Under the pieces are notes generated by a model that saw only the letters and a program-made list of their open reading frames with translations, had not been told where the DNA came from and did no database searches. The translations under genes and the position numbers were made by a program. A stretch of DNA of 64,000 bases, taken from positions 29,290,427 through 29,354,426 of the forward strand of contig OX442315.1 in the NCBI GenBank assembly GCA_949358305.1, given 5' to 3'. Below are positions 53,543 through 61,387 of the stretch, piece by piece (within the stretch, counting starts at the first letter, position 1; each line of letters starts with the position of its first letter). The stretch comes from Strigamia acuminata. Lineage: Eukaryota > Arthropoda > Chilopoda > Geophilomorpha > Linotaeniidae.

Positions 53543-54064
53543 CTAAAACAAAAGTGATTCAATACAAGTTAGCAAAGATCCAACAAGTGATTTGCGTATG
53601 TTAACTACAGAATTTAAAGTCACTAAAGGCAAGAAGCCTGAAATTAACCAATAAAATATCAGCAGAAATCCGTAGATTATCAGCGCCGTAAAAATGCCAT
53701 TAGAATGCCACTTTATATCAAGATTTAGAAGAAAACAACAAAAGGACAAGAACAAAGTCAGTCCCAGGAGAGTGAAAAGGTGAGCAATTAATGTCCATTC
53801 GCAGAAAAACATCATAAATATGATATGCGCCAACACTATACTACAAACATTTTTAAATGATGAAGTTTCCTTTTGTTCCACAGTTTGAAAATCTTCCACT
53901 TTGACCTTTGGTTTACGCACATCTGGCAGGGGGCTGAATAACCGACAGCCAGATTCAGCATCTTTCGCTGTATCACCACGATCACACTGACCAAACGAAT
54001 TATCATCTCGAAAGTCACTTGCGTTATTATGAGTAACCCAGCTGAATGCATTTAATTCTGGCAT
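53543..54064 (-). CDS. Multi-pass membrane protein, neighbour of the alpha-crystallin-membrane fusion gene
   Basis: Encodes 173 residues in one exon, starting MPELNAFSWV. Residues 1-70 are polar, with several Asp and Cys. About three hydrophobic segments follow: roughly 72-89 (CSIVLAHIIFMMFF), 92-113 (LFTLLGLTLFLSFCCFLL) and 124-150 (FTALIIYGFLLIFYWLISGF). No alpha-crystallin domain is present and I recognise no family. It is the last gene of the minus-strand cluster, 433 bp downstream of a gene of similar membrane layout (helix, helix pair, short tail) that does carry the domain. I infer it is a diverged paralogue that lost, or never had, the N-terminal domain. The short polar linker before the first helix is similar in character but not clearly alignable. 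A missing 5' exon cannot be excluded. Confidence 0.6.
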   Translation of the reverse strand: MPELNAFSWVTHNNASDFRDDNSFGQCDRGDTAKDAESGCRLFSPLPDVRKPKVKVEDFQTVEQKETSSFKNVCSIVLAHIIFMMFFCEWTLIAHLFTLLGLTLFLSFCCFLLNLDIKWHSNGIFTALIIYGFLLIFYWLISGFLPLVTLNSVVNIRKSLVGSLLTCIESLLF

Positions 54065-54497
54065 TTTTTTTTCTAATATAAAAAAAAATACGATTCAAAG
54101 TATTCATTTTTTTTAGATGGTTTAAATTTTCACTAACTATTTTTCTGTGAAATCAAATTGTCGTTAACTCGTTATATCTTTGTGGTACTTGTTAACCTGT
54201 TGCTGGTTATATTTGAAAGCAACTTAATGCAATTCAATAATTTCCATAGGATAAAGATTTTAAAAAATTGTTCTTGTATGTCATCACATTAGTCGTAAAG
54301 ATGCAATTGAAAAATGTACGAGTTAGCACAAATGCCCATTCTTGCTGCAGTCATTGTTGCGTTTGTTACGATGACATTGGGATTGGGTGTCAATTGAAAA
54401 TTTCCTTAAATACTAAAAATTGTAATTTCTCAAATAAATTCGATGTCATATCTGTGTTTATTCAAACTTTAGCAAACTAACTAATATCGGTAAAAGC

Positions 54498-55109
54498 TTA
54501 CAAAATACAATCTACAATGTAAGCCAAGCATATTATAAGCCCACATAGTGCATAAGGAACCAGAATTAAAAATAAATAATATTCCAAATCGTTGTAAATA
54601 AGCAATAGATACAATATTAAACCAATAACATGCATTGCAAGTTTTCTTCTCTTTAGTTCACTGCTTCCTTCTACGTCCAGACCTGGTATGTGATAAAACC
54701 ACGAACAACTAGCTCGAGCAATCATTATCCAGTGAAAGTTATATCCATATCCGTAATAAAGCATAACGGTATACATAATTAACAGCACTGATAAAGGAAG
54801 TAAGTCATTCAAAGACTCCTCTTGAAACAAATTGAAATCGCTAGGAATTGAATCCAATGAATTTGTACGAGCCACGACTGTGGCATTTCCCGATGGATCG
54901 ACTGTCGTAGACACTCGATTGAAATCTTCAGGAATATTGTAACTTTCTGTAGTAAAATTGTACGTATGCGGTGCAGGTGAACGTCTTTCAACGTCTACTT
55001 GTTGATCAATCACACTTATACTTGTAAAATCACTGTTGTTGATTTTTAGTGTCCATTTGTTGTCTGTTGTATCAATTTGTCCCAGCGGGTCTGTTAACGC
55101 CATTTCCAT
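54498..55109 (-). CDS. Alpha-crystallin/HSP20-like domain fused to about three transmembrane helices
   Basis: Encodes 203 residues, single exon, starting MEMALTDPLG. Residues 10-81 align by eye with the other cluster members: GQIDTTDNKWTLKI (beta strands at the domain start), TTESYNIPEDF, and DPSGNATVVAR, which matches the G-x-x-x-[IV]-x-A signature near the end of the alpha-crystallin domain. The domain lacks the long loop and the I-x-I tail of typical small heat-shock proteins. An acidic linker (83-102) leads to hydrophobic segments at about 103-122, 158-172 and 176-200; the middle loop carries ELKRRK. It would place the chaperone-like domain at a membrane surface; topology and organelle are unknown. 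The start has two nearby Met codons (1 and 3). Such a fusion is uncommon in animals as far as I know; plants have C-terminally anchored HSP20-like proteins. Confidence 0.75.
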   Translation of the reverse strand: MEMALTDPLGQIDTTDNKWTLKINNSDFTSISVIDQQVDVERRSPAPHTYNFTTESYNIPEDFNRVSTTVDPSGNATVVARTNSLDSIPSDFNLFQEESLNDLLPLSVLLIMYTVMLYYGYGYNFHWIMIARASCSWFYHIPGLDVEGSSELKRRKLAMHVIGLILYLLLIYNDLEYYLFLILVPYALCGLIICLAYIVDCIL

Positions 55110-55327
55110 TCAATAATTTAAAAGTCTCTAAAAAAATTTAGGCGTGACATCTTTCATTTTTTGACATTTTTCTAAAAATGTTACAATTTTATAATCCGAA
55201 AAGTAATTCCTTTGTAGAGGACTAGTGCCATCTGTTGCTGAATTGATAAATAAACTAACACTAACAACATCAATTTGCTTTGTAGTAAACCTAGTAAATA
55301 TAAATATAGTAAACATCTTTCTTTAAT

Positions 55328-55436
55328 ATTTCTCTTTGTACAAACATTTCTTTATTATTTCTTTGTATAAACATTTCTTTATTATTTCTTTGTATAAACA
55401 TTTCTTTTTTTTTCTCTTTGTAAAAACATTTCTTAA
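55328..55436. repeat. AT-rich tandem repeat of about 27 bp
   Basis: Four tandem variants of TTTCTTTGTATAAACATTTC with T/A-rich filler lie between two cluster genes, in the 5' region of the membrane-fusion gene and just downstream of the next gene. Small length differences between units suggest slippage. Confidence 0.75.
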
Positions 55437-55564
55437 AATTTACTTTTTGTACATTTCATTCCTTGAATTCGAAATAATCTTTAAAAAATTAATACTCAGC
55501 GCAAGCACAATAAAGTATTACACATCACAGACTCGATTTTAAATGGAAATATTGGAAGAAACCG

Positions 55565-56048
55565 TTACTCTTCCTCAGTCTCAGCTACACTGGTGGATCC
55601 TTCCATTGCGTCGTTATATTGTAGTTGGTCATGGTCTGACTCGTCAACATCTTCACTCTCTTCTTCCACATATCGAGCTTCGACTAAAAACTTATCCTTT
55701 GTGTTGACGCAATTAGTGTAAACAAAACCTTCAGGTATGGTGTAGCTTTCGGAAAAATCATTCCATATACCCTTGAAACAAGTTTGACCCGCAATTTTAA
55801 CTTCTCTATCAGTAACAGTGACCGAACTTAAGCGAATAATTAAAAATTCATATCTCTGCAGTTCCAACTTCCATTTCTTTTTTGTCAATTGAACTCGTCC
55901 AATCGGTGAGGGAACGTCGCAGTCTGAAGTTTGTTCTGCTTCAGAAGACGAGTACTCCGTGGTTATGTTTGTTTGCTCTGTAAAAAGACAAACGGGTCTT
56001 GACGTTTTAATTACTTAAAGAGTAACAATAATAAACTTTACTGTACAT
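55565..56048 (-). CDS. Alpha-crystallin/HSP20-like protein with acidic tail (two exons)
   Basis: The proposed join is 56048-56042 plus 55977-55565, 139 residues, start MYKQTNITTE. The main exon is preceded on the minus strand by a clear acceptor, TTTGTCTTTTTACAG at 55978, and reads in frame upstream of its first Met. The ATG-TAC-A of the first exon, ending at a GTAAAG donor (56041), supplies exactly the missing base, giving a 64-bp intron. The domain spans about residues 28-104: IGRVQLTKKKWKLELQ, KIAGQTCFKGIWNDFSESYT, IPEGF, DKFLVEARY. Unlike the genes to the right it has no Trp/Pro tail but ends in a run rich in Glu and Asp (EEESEDVDESDHDQ and EGSTSVAETEEE), reminiscent of solubilising acidic tails. 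The first exon is the uncertain part; another 5' exon further upstream is possible. Confidence 0.65.
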
Positions 56049-56250
56049 CCTGTAAACGAAAATTTATGCCTAGACTGATGACTTCTTTAATAATCCAGCT
56101 GATCCTCTTTGTTAAGCCTATTAAAAGGCGGGATTTAATAGGTCAGCGACCTCTAGCTTACAATTTAGTGAAAAATCGCTTTTCATTGTTTGATTTTTTT
56201 TAAAGAAAATCAATTTTACCAAACACAATTTATATTTATCTATTATATAT

Positions 56251-56496
56251 ATGATATTTAAATTGATTAAAATGCTTGATATTGGTTTTAATTTTAGATT
56301 AACTGCTCCCATCACAAACGTCAACCGCGTTTATAAACGGTTCAAAATTCCGCCTGAATTGGCATTGTCATTAGCATTTTCAACAGGCGGAGTAACCGAT
56401 TCTGACGAATGGAATTTAGTCAAATCAACTAACTATTGGAGAAAGCGAGCTCCTCGCTTTTGTGTTTTTCCCACATCAATAGCAACTAATAAATAA
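56251..56496 (+). other. Unassigned open frame and inverted repeat between cluster genes
   Basis: This patch, with more CG than its surroundings, sits on the opposite strand from the cluster genes. It carries an 81-codon frame with a polar middle part (ITNVNRVYKRFKIPPELA, GVTDSDEWNLVKS). The same stretch has an inverted repeat, TCCGCCTG/CAGGCGGA at about 56349-56391, with GGTT-rich flanks, and a GCGAGCTCCTCGC palindrome near 56446. It may be a small gene or a decayed mobile element. I recognise neither. Confidence 0.25.
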
Positions 56497-56913
56497 CGGA
56501 TATTAGGATTTTAAATTTAAAATTAATTATAATTGAATTTAAATTAGCAAGCCTGAAAATAAAATTGTCGTTATTGTGCGTTGTGAGCTGTGTGCACCAT
56601 CAGGGCCCTTGAAGCATCACTAGTAGCTTCTTGTATAATGTAGCTGCGGTACTTATTGTGTGTAAGCACTTTGCTCGGAAGGATGTCATCAACTTGAGTT
56701 TTTTTTTTTTAAAAAAAAAACAAAATAAAATATTTAATCCAACAGATGAACAGACAATTAAAAACACGGTAATTAAAAAGACAATAATTTTTAATTCCAA
56801 ATTCCTTTGTTTACAGACGAATTCTGAACTTTGGATTGACTTTGTACATTAAAAATCGACTTCTTCAATTGACAACAATTTTTATCGCAAAAATCATACA
56901 TTTCTTGAAGGAC

Positions 56914-57294
56914 TTAAATAAATGGCCAAATTGTCGGTCGTATTTCCCAGGGCCATCTGCCATTAAAAGGCCAATGAGTGCGAGTCCAGACATTTTCCAA
57001 GTCTTTAAATGCTTCGCCAGTGATTGTCATGACGCCATCTTTCTTAGTCGTTGACACATATTGATAACCTTCCGGCAACACATACCGTTCATTAAAATTT
57101 TTCCAACTTCGATATGGACGATAAAGACCACTAATCTCAATTTGGTTATCATCTACAGAGAACTTTATTTGACGCACTTTGTCATTTGTCATGTCAATTG
57201 AAAGCGTCCATGTTGTCGGTGTACATCGTATGGTACCCAGCTGCACTTGGCGGTTACGATTTCGTTTTAAGGGTTTTTGGTTGAATGTTGCCAT
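56914..57294 (-). CDS. Alpha-crystallin/HSP20-like protein with triple Trp-Pro tail
   Basis: Encodes 126 residues from MATFNQKPLK. An upstream in-frame Met would add ten residues, but the one at 57294 follows an A-rich leader and gives an N-terminus like its neighbours. A basic start (KRNRNRQ) is followed by the domain at about 20-94: LGTIRCTPTTWTLSID, EISGLYRPYRSWKNFNERYV, LPEGY, KKDGVMTITGE. The C-terminus is HWPFNGRWPWEIRPTIWPFI, that is WPF, then RWPW, then a second WPF. There is no signal peptide, so cytosolic or nuclear location is likely. Known sHSPs use a C-terminal I-x-I to dock on a neighbouring subunit. It is an inference that the Trp/Pro tail takes that role. Confidence 0.8.
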   Translation of the reverse strand: MATFNQKPLKRNRNRQVQLGTIRCTPTTWTLSIDMTNDKVRQIKFSVDDNQIEISGLYRPYRSWKNFNERYVLPEGYQYVSTTKKDGVMTITGEAFKDLENVWTRTHWPFNGRWPWEIRPTIWPFI

Positions 57295-57860
57295 ATTTTT
57301 TCTAATTGAAATTAAAATACACATTAATTAAAACCAAAAGTAATAACCAAACTGCTAATATGCAGTACGGTACACAATACACACCCTATATTTTACCGGA
57401 ATCACATATATGATTTAAAATTAAATTGTGTGATTATTATTTACTCACCGAATTCTCAAACCAGATTAGATTTTTCGACGTTTTGCCTTGTGTATGGTAA
57501 TACACATACTGACGCACATGTTTTAATAAATTTATAATAAAAACTTTACATTTTGAATAAACACCGGAAAAAGTTCAGGAATTCTCTTCAACACACAAAC
57601 GATTTACTATGGCAACCGCTTGCTATTGTAGTGCCATCTGGGCCTGGAAATAAAAAATGACTCCAAAAAGTTATTTTTGCATCCGGCAAACAAACAGCAA
57701 GAATTTATTCGGCAATTTATCAGTTCATAAAACAAATCACTATTCGTTATTCTTTGTTTACACAATATAGCTTCGTTTACAATTTTTTTCATCCTATTTC
57801 TAAGTAATAATGATAAAAGACAATATGATTTTTCTTTTCTTGTTTGCACTTTAGAATTTT

Positions 57861-58211
57861 TTACTTTCCAAATTCCCATGGCCATTTAAAATGTGTAAAA
57901 ACCGGCCAATATTGGCGTTTTGTCTCGGTCTCTTCACCAGCTTGGGCAACTATCCTTAAAATTCCGTCTTCTCTGGTGGATGACACGAAAACATAGTCTT
58001 TAGGAATTACATATTGCACGCAGAACACCTTCCATTTATGAAAAGGACGGTAGTGCCCGCTAAGTTCAATTAACACGTCGTCCCGGACACTGAATTTAAC
58101 TGATCGCAAGTTCTCGTCGTTGCAGTCAAGTGTCAATATCCACTTGTTAGTCGTGTGCTGAACACGAGCCAAATGTTCTTCCGGAGCTATCCTTTTCCCT
58201 TTTGGCGGCAT
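57861..58211 (-). CDS. Alpha-crystallin/HSP20-like protein with Trp-Pro tail
   Basis: Encodes 116 residues, one exon, start MPPKGKRIAPEEH. The domain spans about 15-90: LARVQHTTNKWILTLD, IELSGHYRPFHKWKVF, YVIPKDY, REDGILRIVAQ, the last matching the family's G-x-L-x-I-x-A signature closely. The C-terminus YWPVFTHFKWPWEFGK has a first unit WPV-F in place of WPF, then KWPW. The domain start RVQHTTNKW is nearly the same as in the next gene (KIQHTANRW), suggesting these two are sister copies, though HYRPFHKW is closer to the gene to the left. No signal peptide or membrane segment. No clear heat-shock element (repeated nGAAn/nTTCn) is visible in the 100 bp upstream. Confidence 0.8.
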   Translation of the reverse strand: MPPKGKRIAPEEHLARVQHTTNKWILTLDCNDENLRSVKFSVRDDVLIELSGHYRPFHKWKVFCVQYVIPKDYVFVSSTREDGILRIVAQAGEETETKRQYWPVFTHFKWPWEFGK

Positions 58212-58307
58212 ACTCTAACACATTCGGTTCGGTTGTGATCAAAACGACTTAAATGAAACAATTTTCAAGACAAAATCAAACGAATAGAAGGCTGCTGACA
58301 AATCTGT

Positions 58308-58493
58308 TTACTCATCAAGTTCAAGCCTTCTGCATTGCTGTGTGCAATGTATACGCTGAGTAACATTTAGCGGTTTCTCCAATAGCTCCAACAGTTCATT
58401 CTTGTGCATCTTAAAATTTTGAATTTGGTTGATGGCAGTAGAAACTAGGACTAGCGTCAATTGCACTATGGTATGGTATTGTATTGTTGTCAT
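58308..58493 (-). CDS. Possible small protein gene between cluster members
   Basis: A 61-codon minus-strand frame starts MTTIQYHTIVQLTLVLVSTA and continues with a polar half that includes KMHKNELLELLEKPLNV and ends CTQQCRRLELDE. The N-terminal third is moderately hydrophobic and could be a weak signal sequence; the rest may form a helix. It lies on the same strand as the cluster, 97 bp upstream of one member and 189 bp downstream of another. There is no similarity to the alpha-crystallin domain. It may be chance, or an exon (GTAAAC follows near the stop). Confidence 0.25.
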   Translation of the reverse strand: MTTIQYHTIVQLTLVLVSTAINQIQNFKMHKNELLELLEKPLNVTQRIHCTQQCRRLELDE

Positions 58494-58681
58494 AGTTACA
58501 CGACGGCAAACAATGGCATTTGTGCGTTTTTATACCAAACCGGTACAAGAATGAATTATAGATCGTCTTTATTCTATCCAACCACATATATAAAGTGAAT
58601 AAAAGCTACAAATCACAGTGTCTCAAATAATTTTATTTCAGTAAAAAATCCAGAATAGTTGCAAAGTTGATATGAAATGAA

Positions 58682-59362
58682 TTAGCACCAGGGCCATTTC
58701 ACATTGAAAGGCCAAATTTTTAGTTGAGAAGAAGTAGCTGCTTTGGCTGGCTTGTTGTCGCAATCATTACCTATCCTAACCCCATGTTCGGAAGATATTT
58801 CTATATTGCCGGCAACAGTCCTTTCAGGGGACACTAGGACATTCCCGGCAACAGTCCTCTCGGTACAAATCCCTTGTTGGGACTGTTGTTCATTACCGGA
58901 AGTAATCGCTTGTTGGGTCACTTGTGCATTACCCGAACAAATCTCTTGTTGGGCCACTTGTGTATTACCCGAACAAATCTCTTGTTGGGTCACTTGTGCA
59001 TTACCCGAACAAATCTCTTGTTGGATCATTTCTGCATTCTCAACATTCGGGGGTAATGTTGAGGAGGAGTCATTAACGATGTTACCGGTATTGTTCTTCT
59101 TCTCAGCAATTATTGTCATTTTGCCATCAATATTAGAGTTCGAAATGTTGATGTATCCGTCAGGAATGACGTGAGTCTCACTGAAAGTCTTCCACAAACC
59201 ATTTCGAAGAAAACGACCACTGATTTTGACAATTCTGTTATTAACCGTCAGATTTGAGAGATTGAGAGACGGCAAATTCAAATCGAAATGCAGTGACCAC
59301 CTGTTGGCAGTATGCTGGATTTTAGCCAATTGTGCTGCTGGTCCAGTTTCTTGATCGTTCAT
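58682..59362 (-). CDS. Alpha-crystallin/HSP20-like protein with 12-residue repeat insert and Trp-Pro tail
   Basis: Encodes 226 residues, one exon, start MNDQETGPAA. The domain is at about 11-87: LAKIQHTANRWSLHFDLN, VKISGRFLRNGLWKTFSE, THVIPDGY, NIDGKMTIIAE. A low-complexity linker follows. Residues 113-160 hold four 12-residue units of the type TQQEICSGNAQV, the last degenerate, then two copies of ERTVAGN (168-174, 180-186). The protein ends KIWPFNVKWPWC, so the Trp/Pro tail is kept at the very end despite about 130 residues of insert. That argues the tail is functional. Each of the first three repeat units has one Cys, and the last residue is Cys. No signal peptide is present. It is the largest member of the cluster. 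Confidence 0.8.
   Translation of the reverse strand: MNDQETGPAAQLAKIQHTANRWSLHFDLNLPSLNLSNLTVNNRIVKISGRFLRNGLWKTFSETHVIPDGYINISNSNIDGKMTIIAEKKNNTGNIVNDSSSTLPPNVENAEMIQQEICSGNAQVTQQEICSGNTQVAQQEICSGNAQVTQQAITSGNEQQSQQGICTERTVAGNVLVSPERTVAGNIEISSEHGVRIGNDCDNKPAKAATSSQLKIWPFNVKWPWC
58885..59028. repeat. 36-bp in-frame tandem repeat inside a coding region
   Basis: Three nearly identical 36-bp units lie at 58921-58956, 58957-58992 and 58993-59028 (core ACCCGAACAAATCTCTTGTT on the plus strand). A degenerate unit precedes them from about 58885. All length steps are multiples of three, so the reading frame is preserved. The differences among the three are single bases. Confidence 0.9.
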
Positions 59363-59941
59363 CGTGCTAACTTTGTTAATTTTGGTAATTCTCTATTCAC
59401 TTTTTCACAATGTCAATTTTAAATCGTATAATCTAAAGAATTAAGAAACATGAGTGAATATATGAATAAATGTACAGTTTTTTTTTGTCTAAATACTTGC
59501 AAAAACCTGTTTAAATTCTTCTCATTTTTCGGTCAAATGCCACATTATAATCCAAAATATCTGTATTCATTTTTGGGTTATTTTTTTTACATTAATCATA
59601 TTGCAGCAGACAATTTCAAAGCAATAGCATTATGATATACATACACAACTCTGACATTTTAGTTTGGCATTGCTATAGAAACAATGGTCTTGCTCTAACA
59701 TTCTTGGCTCTAACAACACCAGCAACACCTATTGATGTCAGTAAGAAACTAGAGCGTCGTGTTTATAATAAAAAATCGTGATCAGGCCTGCAAAAATCTG
59801 TAAAATGGCAGTACCGCTGAAGTAATGACACAGTTTTAATATTTTGATATTTATTTTTAAAATTCAATACAGCGTAATCCATTTTTCAAATCAAATTACT
59901 TAAAACATGAGAACAATAATGTTTACCGTAATATGATTGAG

Positions 59942-59947
59942 GTTTAT
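59942..59947 (-). terminator. Polyadenylation signal AATAAA
   Basis: AATAAA on the minus strand about 30 bases after the stop codon of the gene at 59978. The same element is conserved in the duplicated unit near 61875. Confidence 0.5.
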
Positions 59948-59977
59948 TATTATTTTTTTTACTTAAAAGGCCAATTT

Positions 59978-61045
59978 TTATGACCAAGGCCATTTAAAAC
60001 GGGGAAGAAAGGGCCAACCTTTAATTAGATCCGAAGGACAGTTTCCTTTGCAACTTTCAGCAACAATTTTTATGTTTCCATTGATATTATTACTTGAAAT
60101 AACGCTGAATTCCTCGGGCAAAGTGTACGATTCATTAATATCATGCCAAACTCCATCACGCAAATAACGACCGGTAATATGCACATGATTACCGGCATAG
60201 TTCACTGAAGTGGTGACTGAATTTGTATCACCCAAATTGAATTCTAATATCCATTTGTTATCAGTGTTTGTTACTTTTCCAATATGGGGCTCAGCGCTCG
60301 TGCGATTAATAATTGTATTCAGCAATAGCAATATGAACAGAAAAAGATAAGTGCTGCGAATGTCTTTTTTCAGCCTGCAGAAACAAACAAAGAAATAATA
60401 TGATTGGTTATACGAGGTTATACCGTATTGAATAACCTTAACCGTATTAAATCACATTTTGCAACTTGCAAAGTATCCTGATCATACAAAGACTCTTATT
60501 TTTTCGTAATTCGTTCAAAAACAAATTAAATCTACACTCGGATTTAAAATGCATGGAAAAACACATGTAACTCATGGCTAATCAAAAATTATATAAATCT
60601 GACCAGCTGCAAGTTCCATGTATATTTTTCTGCAAGTTTAGCTGGTGTAATATTCGACTTTATTTAACACAAATAGTTTGAGGCACCTGCAGTTTCCGTT
60701 TTCCCCTCTTTATTAAATTTACATAATTTATGTTTGCATTGCCGCATACGTTAAAAACAAATTCTATTTTCTAATTTGACAAATCAAACCAAAAAAAAAT
60801 CAACTTAAGAGGTCACCAAATAAAACTTTTAAAAAAATCATCTGTACAAACGTTTAAAGCTCTTCAAGTAAATTCAAAATTAAATAAATATAAAATGTGT
60901 AATTAATCACAGAATCTAATGACTAAATTATTTTTATCCATAATTCTATTCTCTTCTAACCGAGACATTTAACAATTCAACGTATGTTTCAGGATAAATA
61001 GCGTGTAAGTACATTTAAAAGTGATGAACCTTACTTGAGTGTCAT
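59978..61045 (-). CDS. Secreted alpha-crystallin/HSP20-like protein, duplicate copy 1 (truncated tail)
   Basis: Join of exon 1 (61045-61035, ATG-ACA-CTC-AA) and exon 2 (60374-59978), intron 660 bp with GTAAGG donor and TTTGTTTCTGCAG acceptor, 135 residues. Joining gives MTLKLKKDIR, a hydrophobic core LFLFILLLL (14-22) and a likely cleavage after TSA (31), so the protein should enter the secretory pathway. The domain is about 36-110: IGKVTNTDNKWILEFN, VHITGRYLRDGVWHDI, NESYTLPEEF, INGNIKIVAE. N84-E-S is a possible glycosylation site. Cys112 and Cys116 (CKGNC) could form a disulfide. The tail is GWPFLPRFKWPWS. Compared with copy 2 it lacks 5 bp after the KWPW codons, causing an early stop; the codons for HKNWPF remain, out of frame, just downstream. 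Confidence 0.85.
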
Positions 61046-61387
61046 CTTAGACGTGGAAAATGCCAACCCAAATTGTCCGTATAAGATGATTTCCATACAG
61101 AAAGTACAATATAAAATAACTTCCTGCAAAATCGTTCATTTATAGGAATTAATACAATCATTCAAGCTATAAAATTAAAATTATTCTAACAGTATTGTGT
61201 CATTTTCTGATGCATCCCAGCAAAAGGTATAACGCGTCACATACGTTCTTCAATTTGGTTTCAAATTCAATAGAAATGCCGGTAATTAAACACTTCCCAT
61301 TTACTATTCAAACTAGTAGTTAAAGGCAATATCACCTTGCCTTGACTCCTAAAGGTGATTTCTTCAGTCTTGCGCAACTTTCTCTGA

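Larger units (their letters stand above)
59380..61387 (-). repeat. Tandem segmental duplication, unit 1 (about 2.0 kb)
   Basis: Unit 1 (59380-61387) and unit 2 (61388-63356) are aligned end to end. Both start with TTTTGGTAATTCTCTATTCA and end with TCAGTCTTGCGCAACTTTCT plus CTGA. Each contains one complete signal-peptide member of the family, including its first exon and intron. Unit 1 has about 81 bp (59571-59651) absent from unit 2. Unit 2 has small extra pieces near 62815 and 63047. Confidence 0.9.

Noticed and set aside
58212-58310. Heat-shock element upstream of a cluster gene
   Set aside because: Only isolated GAA and TTC trinucleotides are present. No run of three alternating nGAAn units in register.
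58743-59174. Plus-strand frame of 143 codons across the repeat-containing gene
   Set aside because: It is antisense to a coding sequence with a recognised domain and tail. Its length comes from the 36-bp in-frame repeat.
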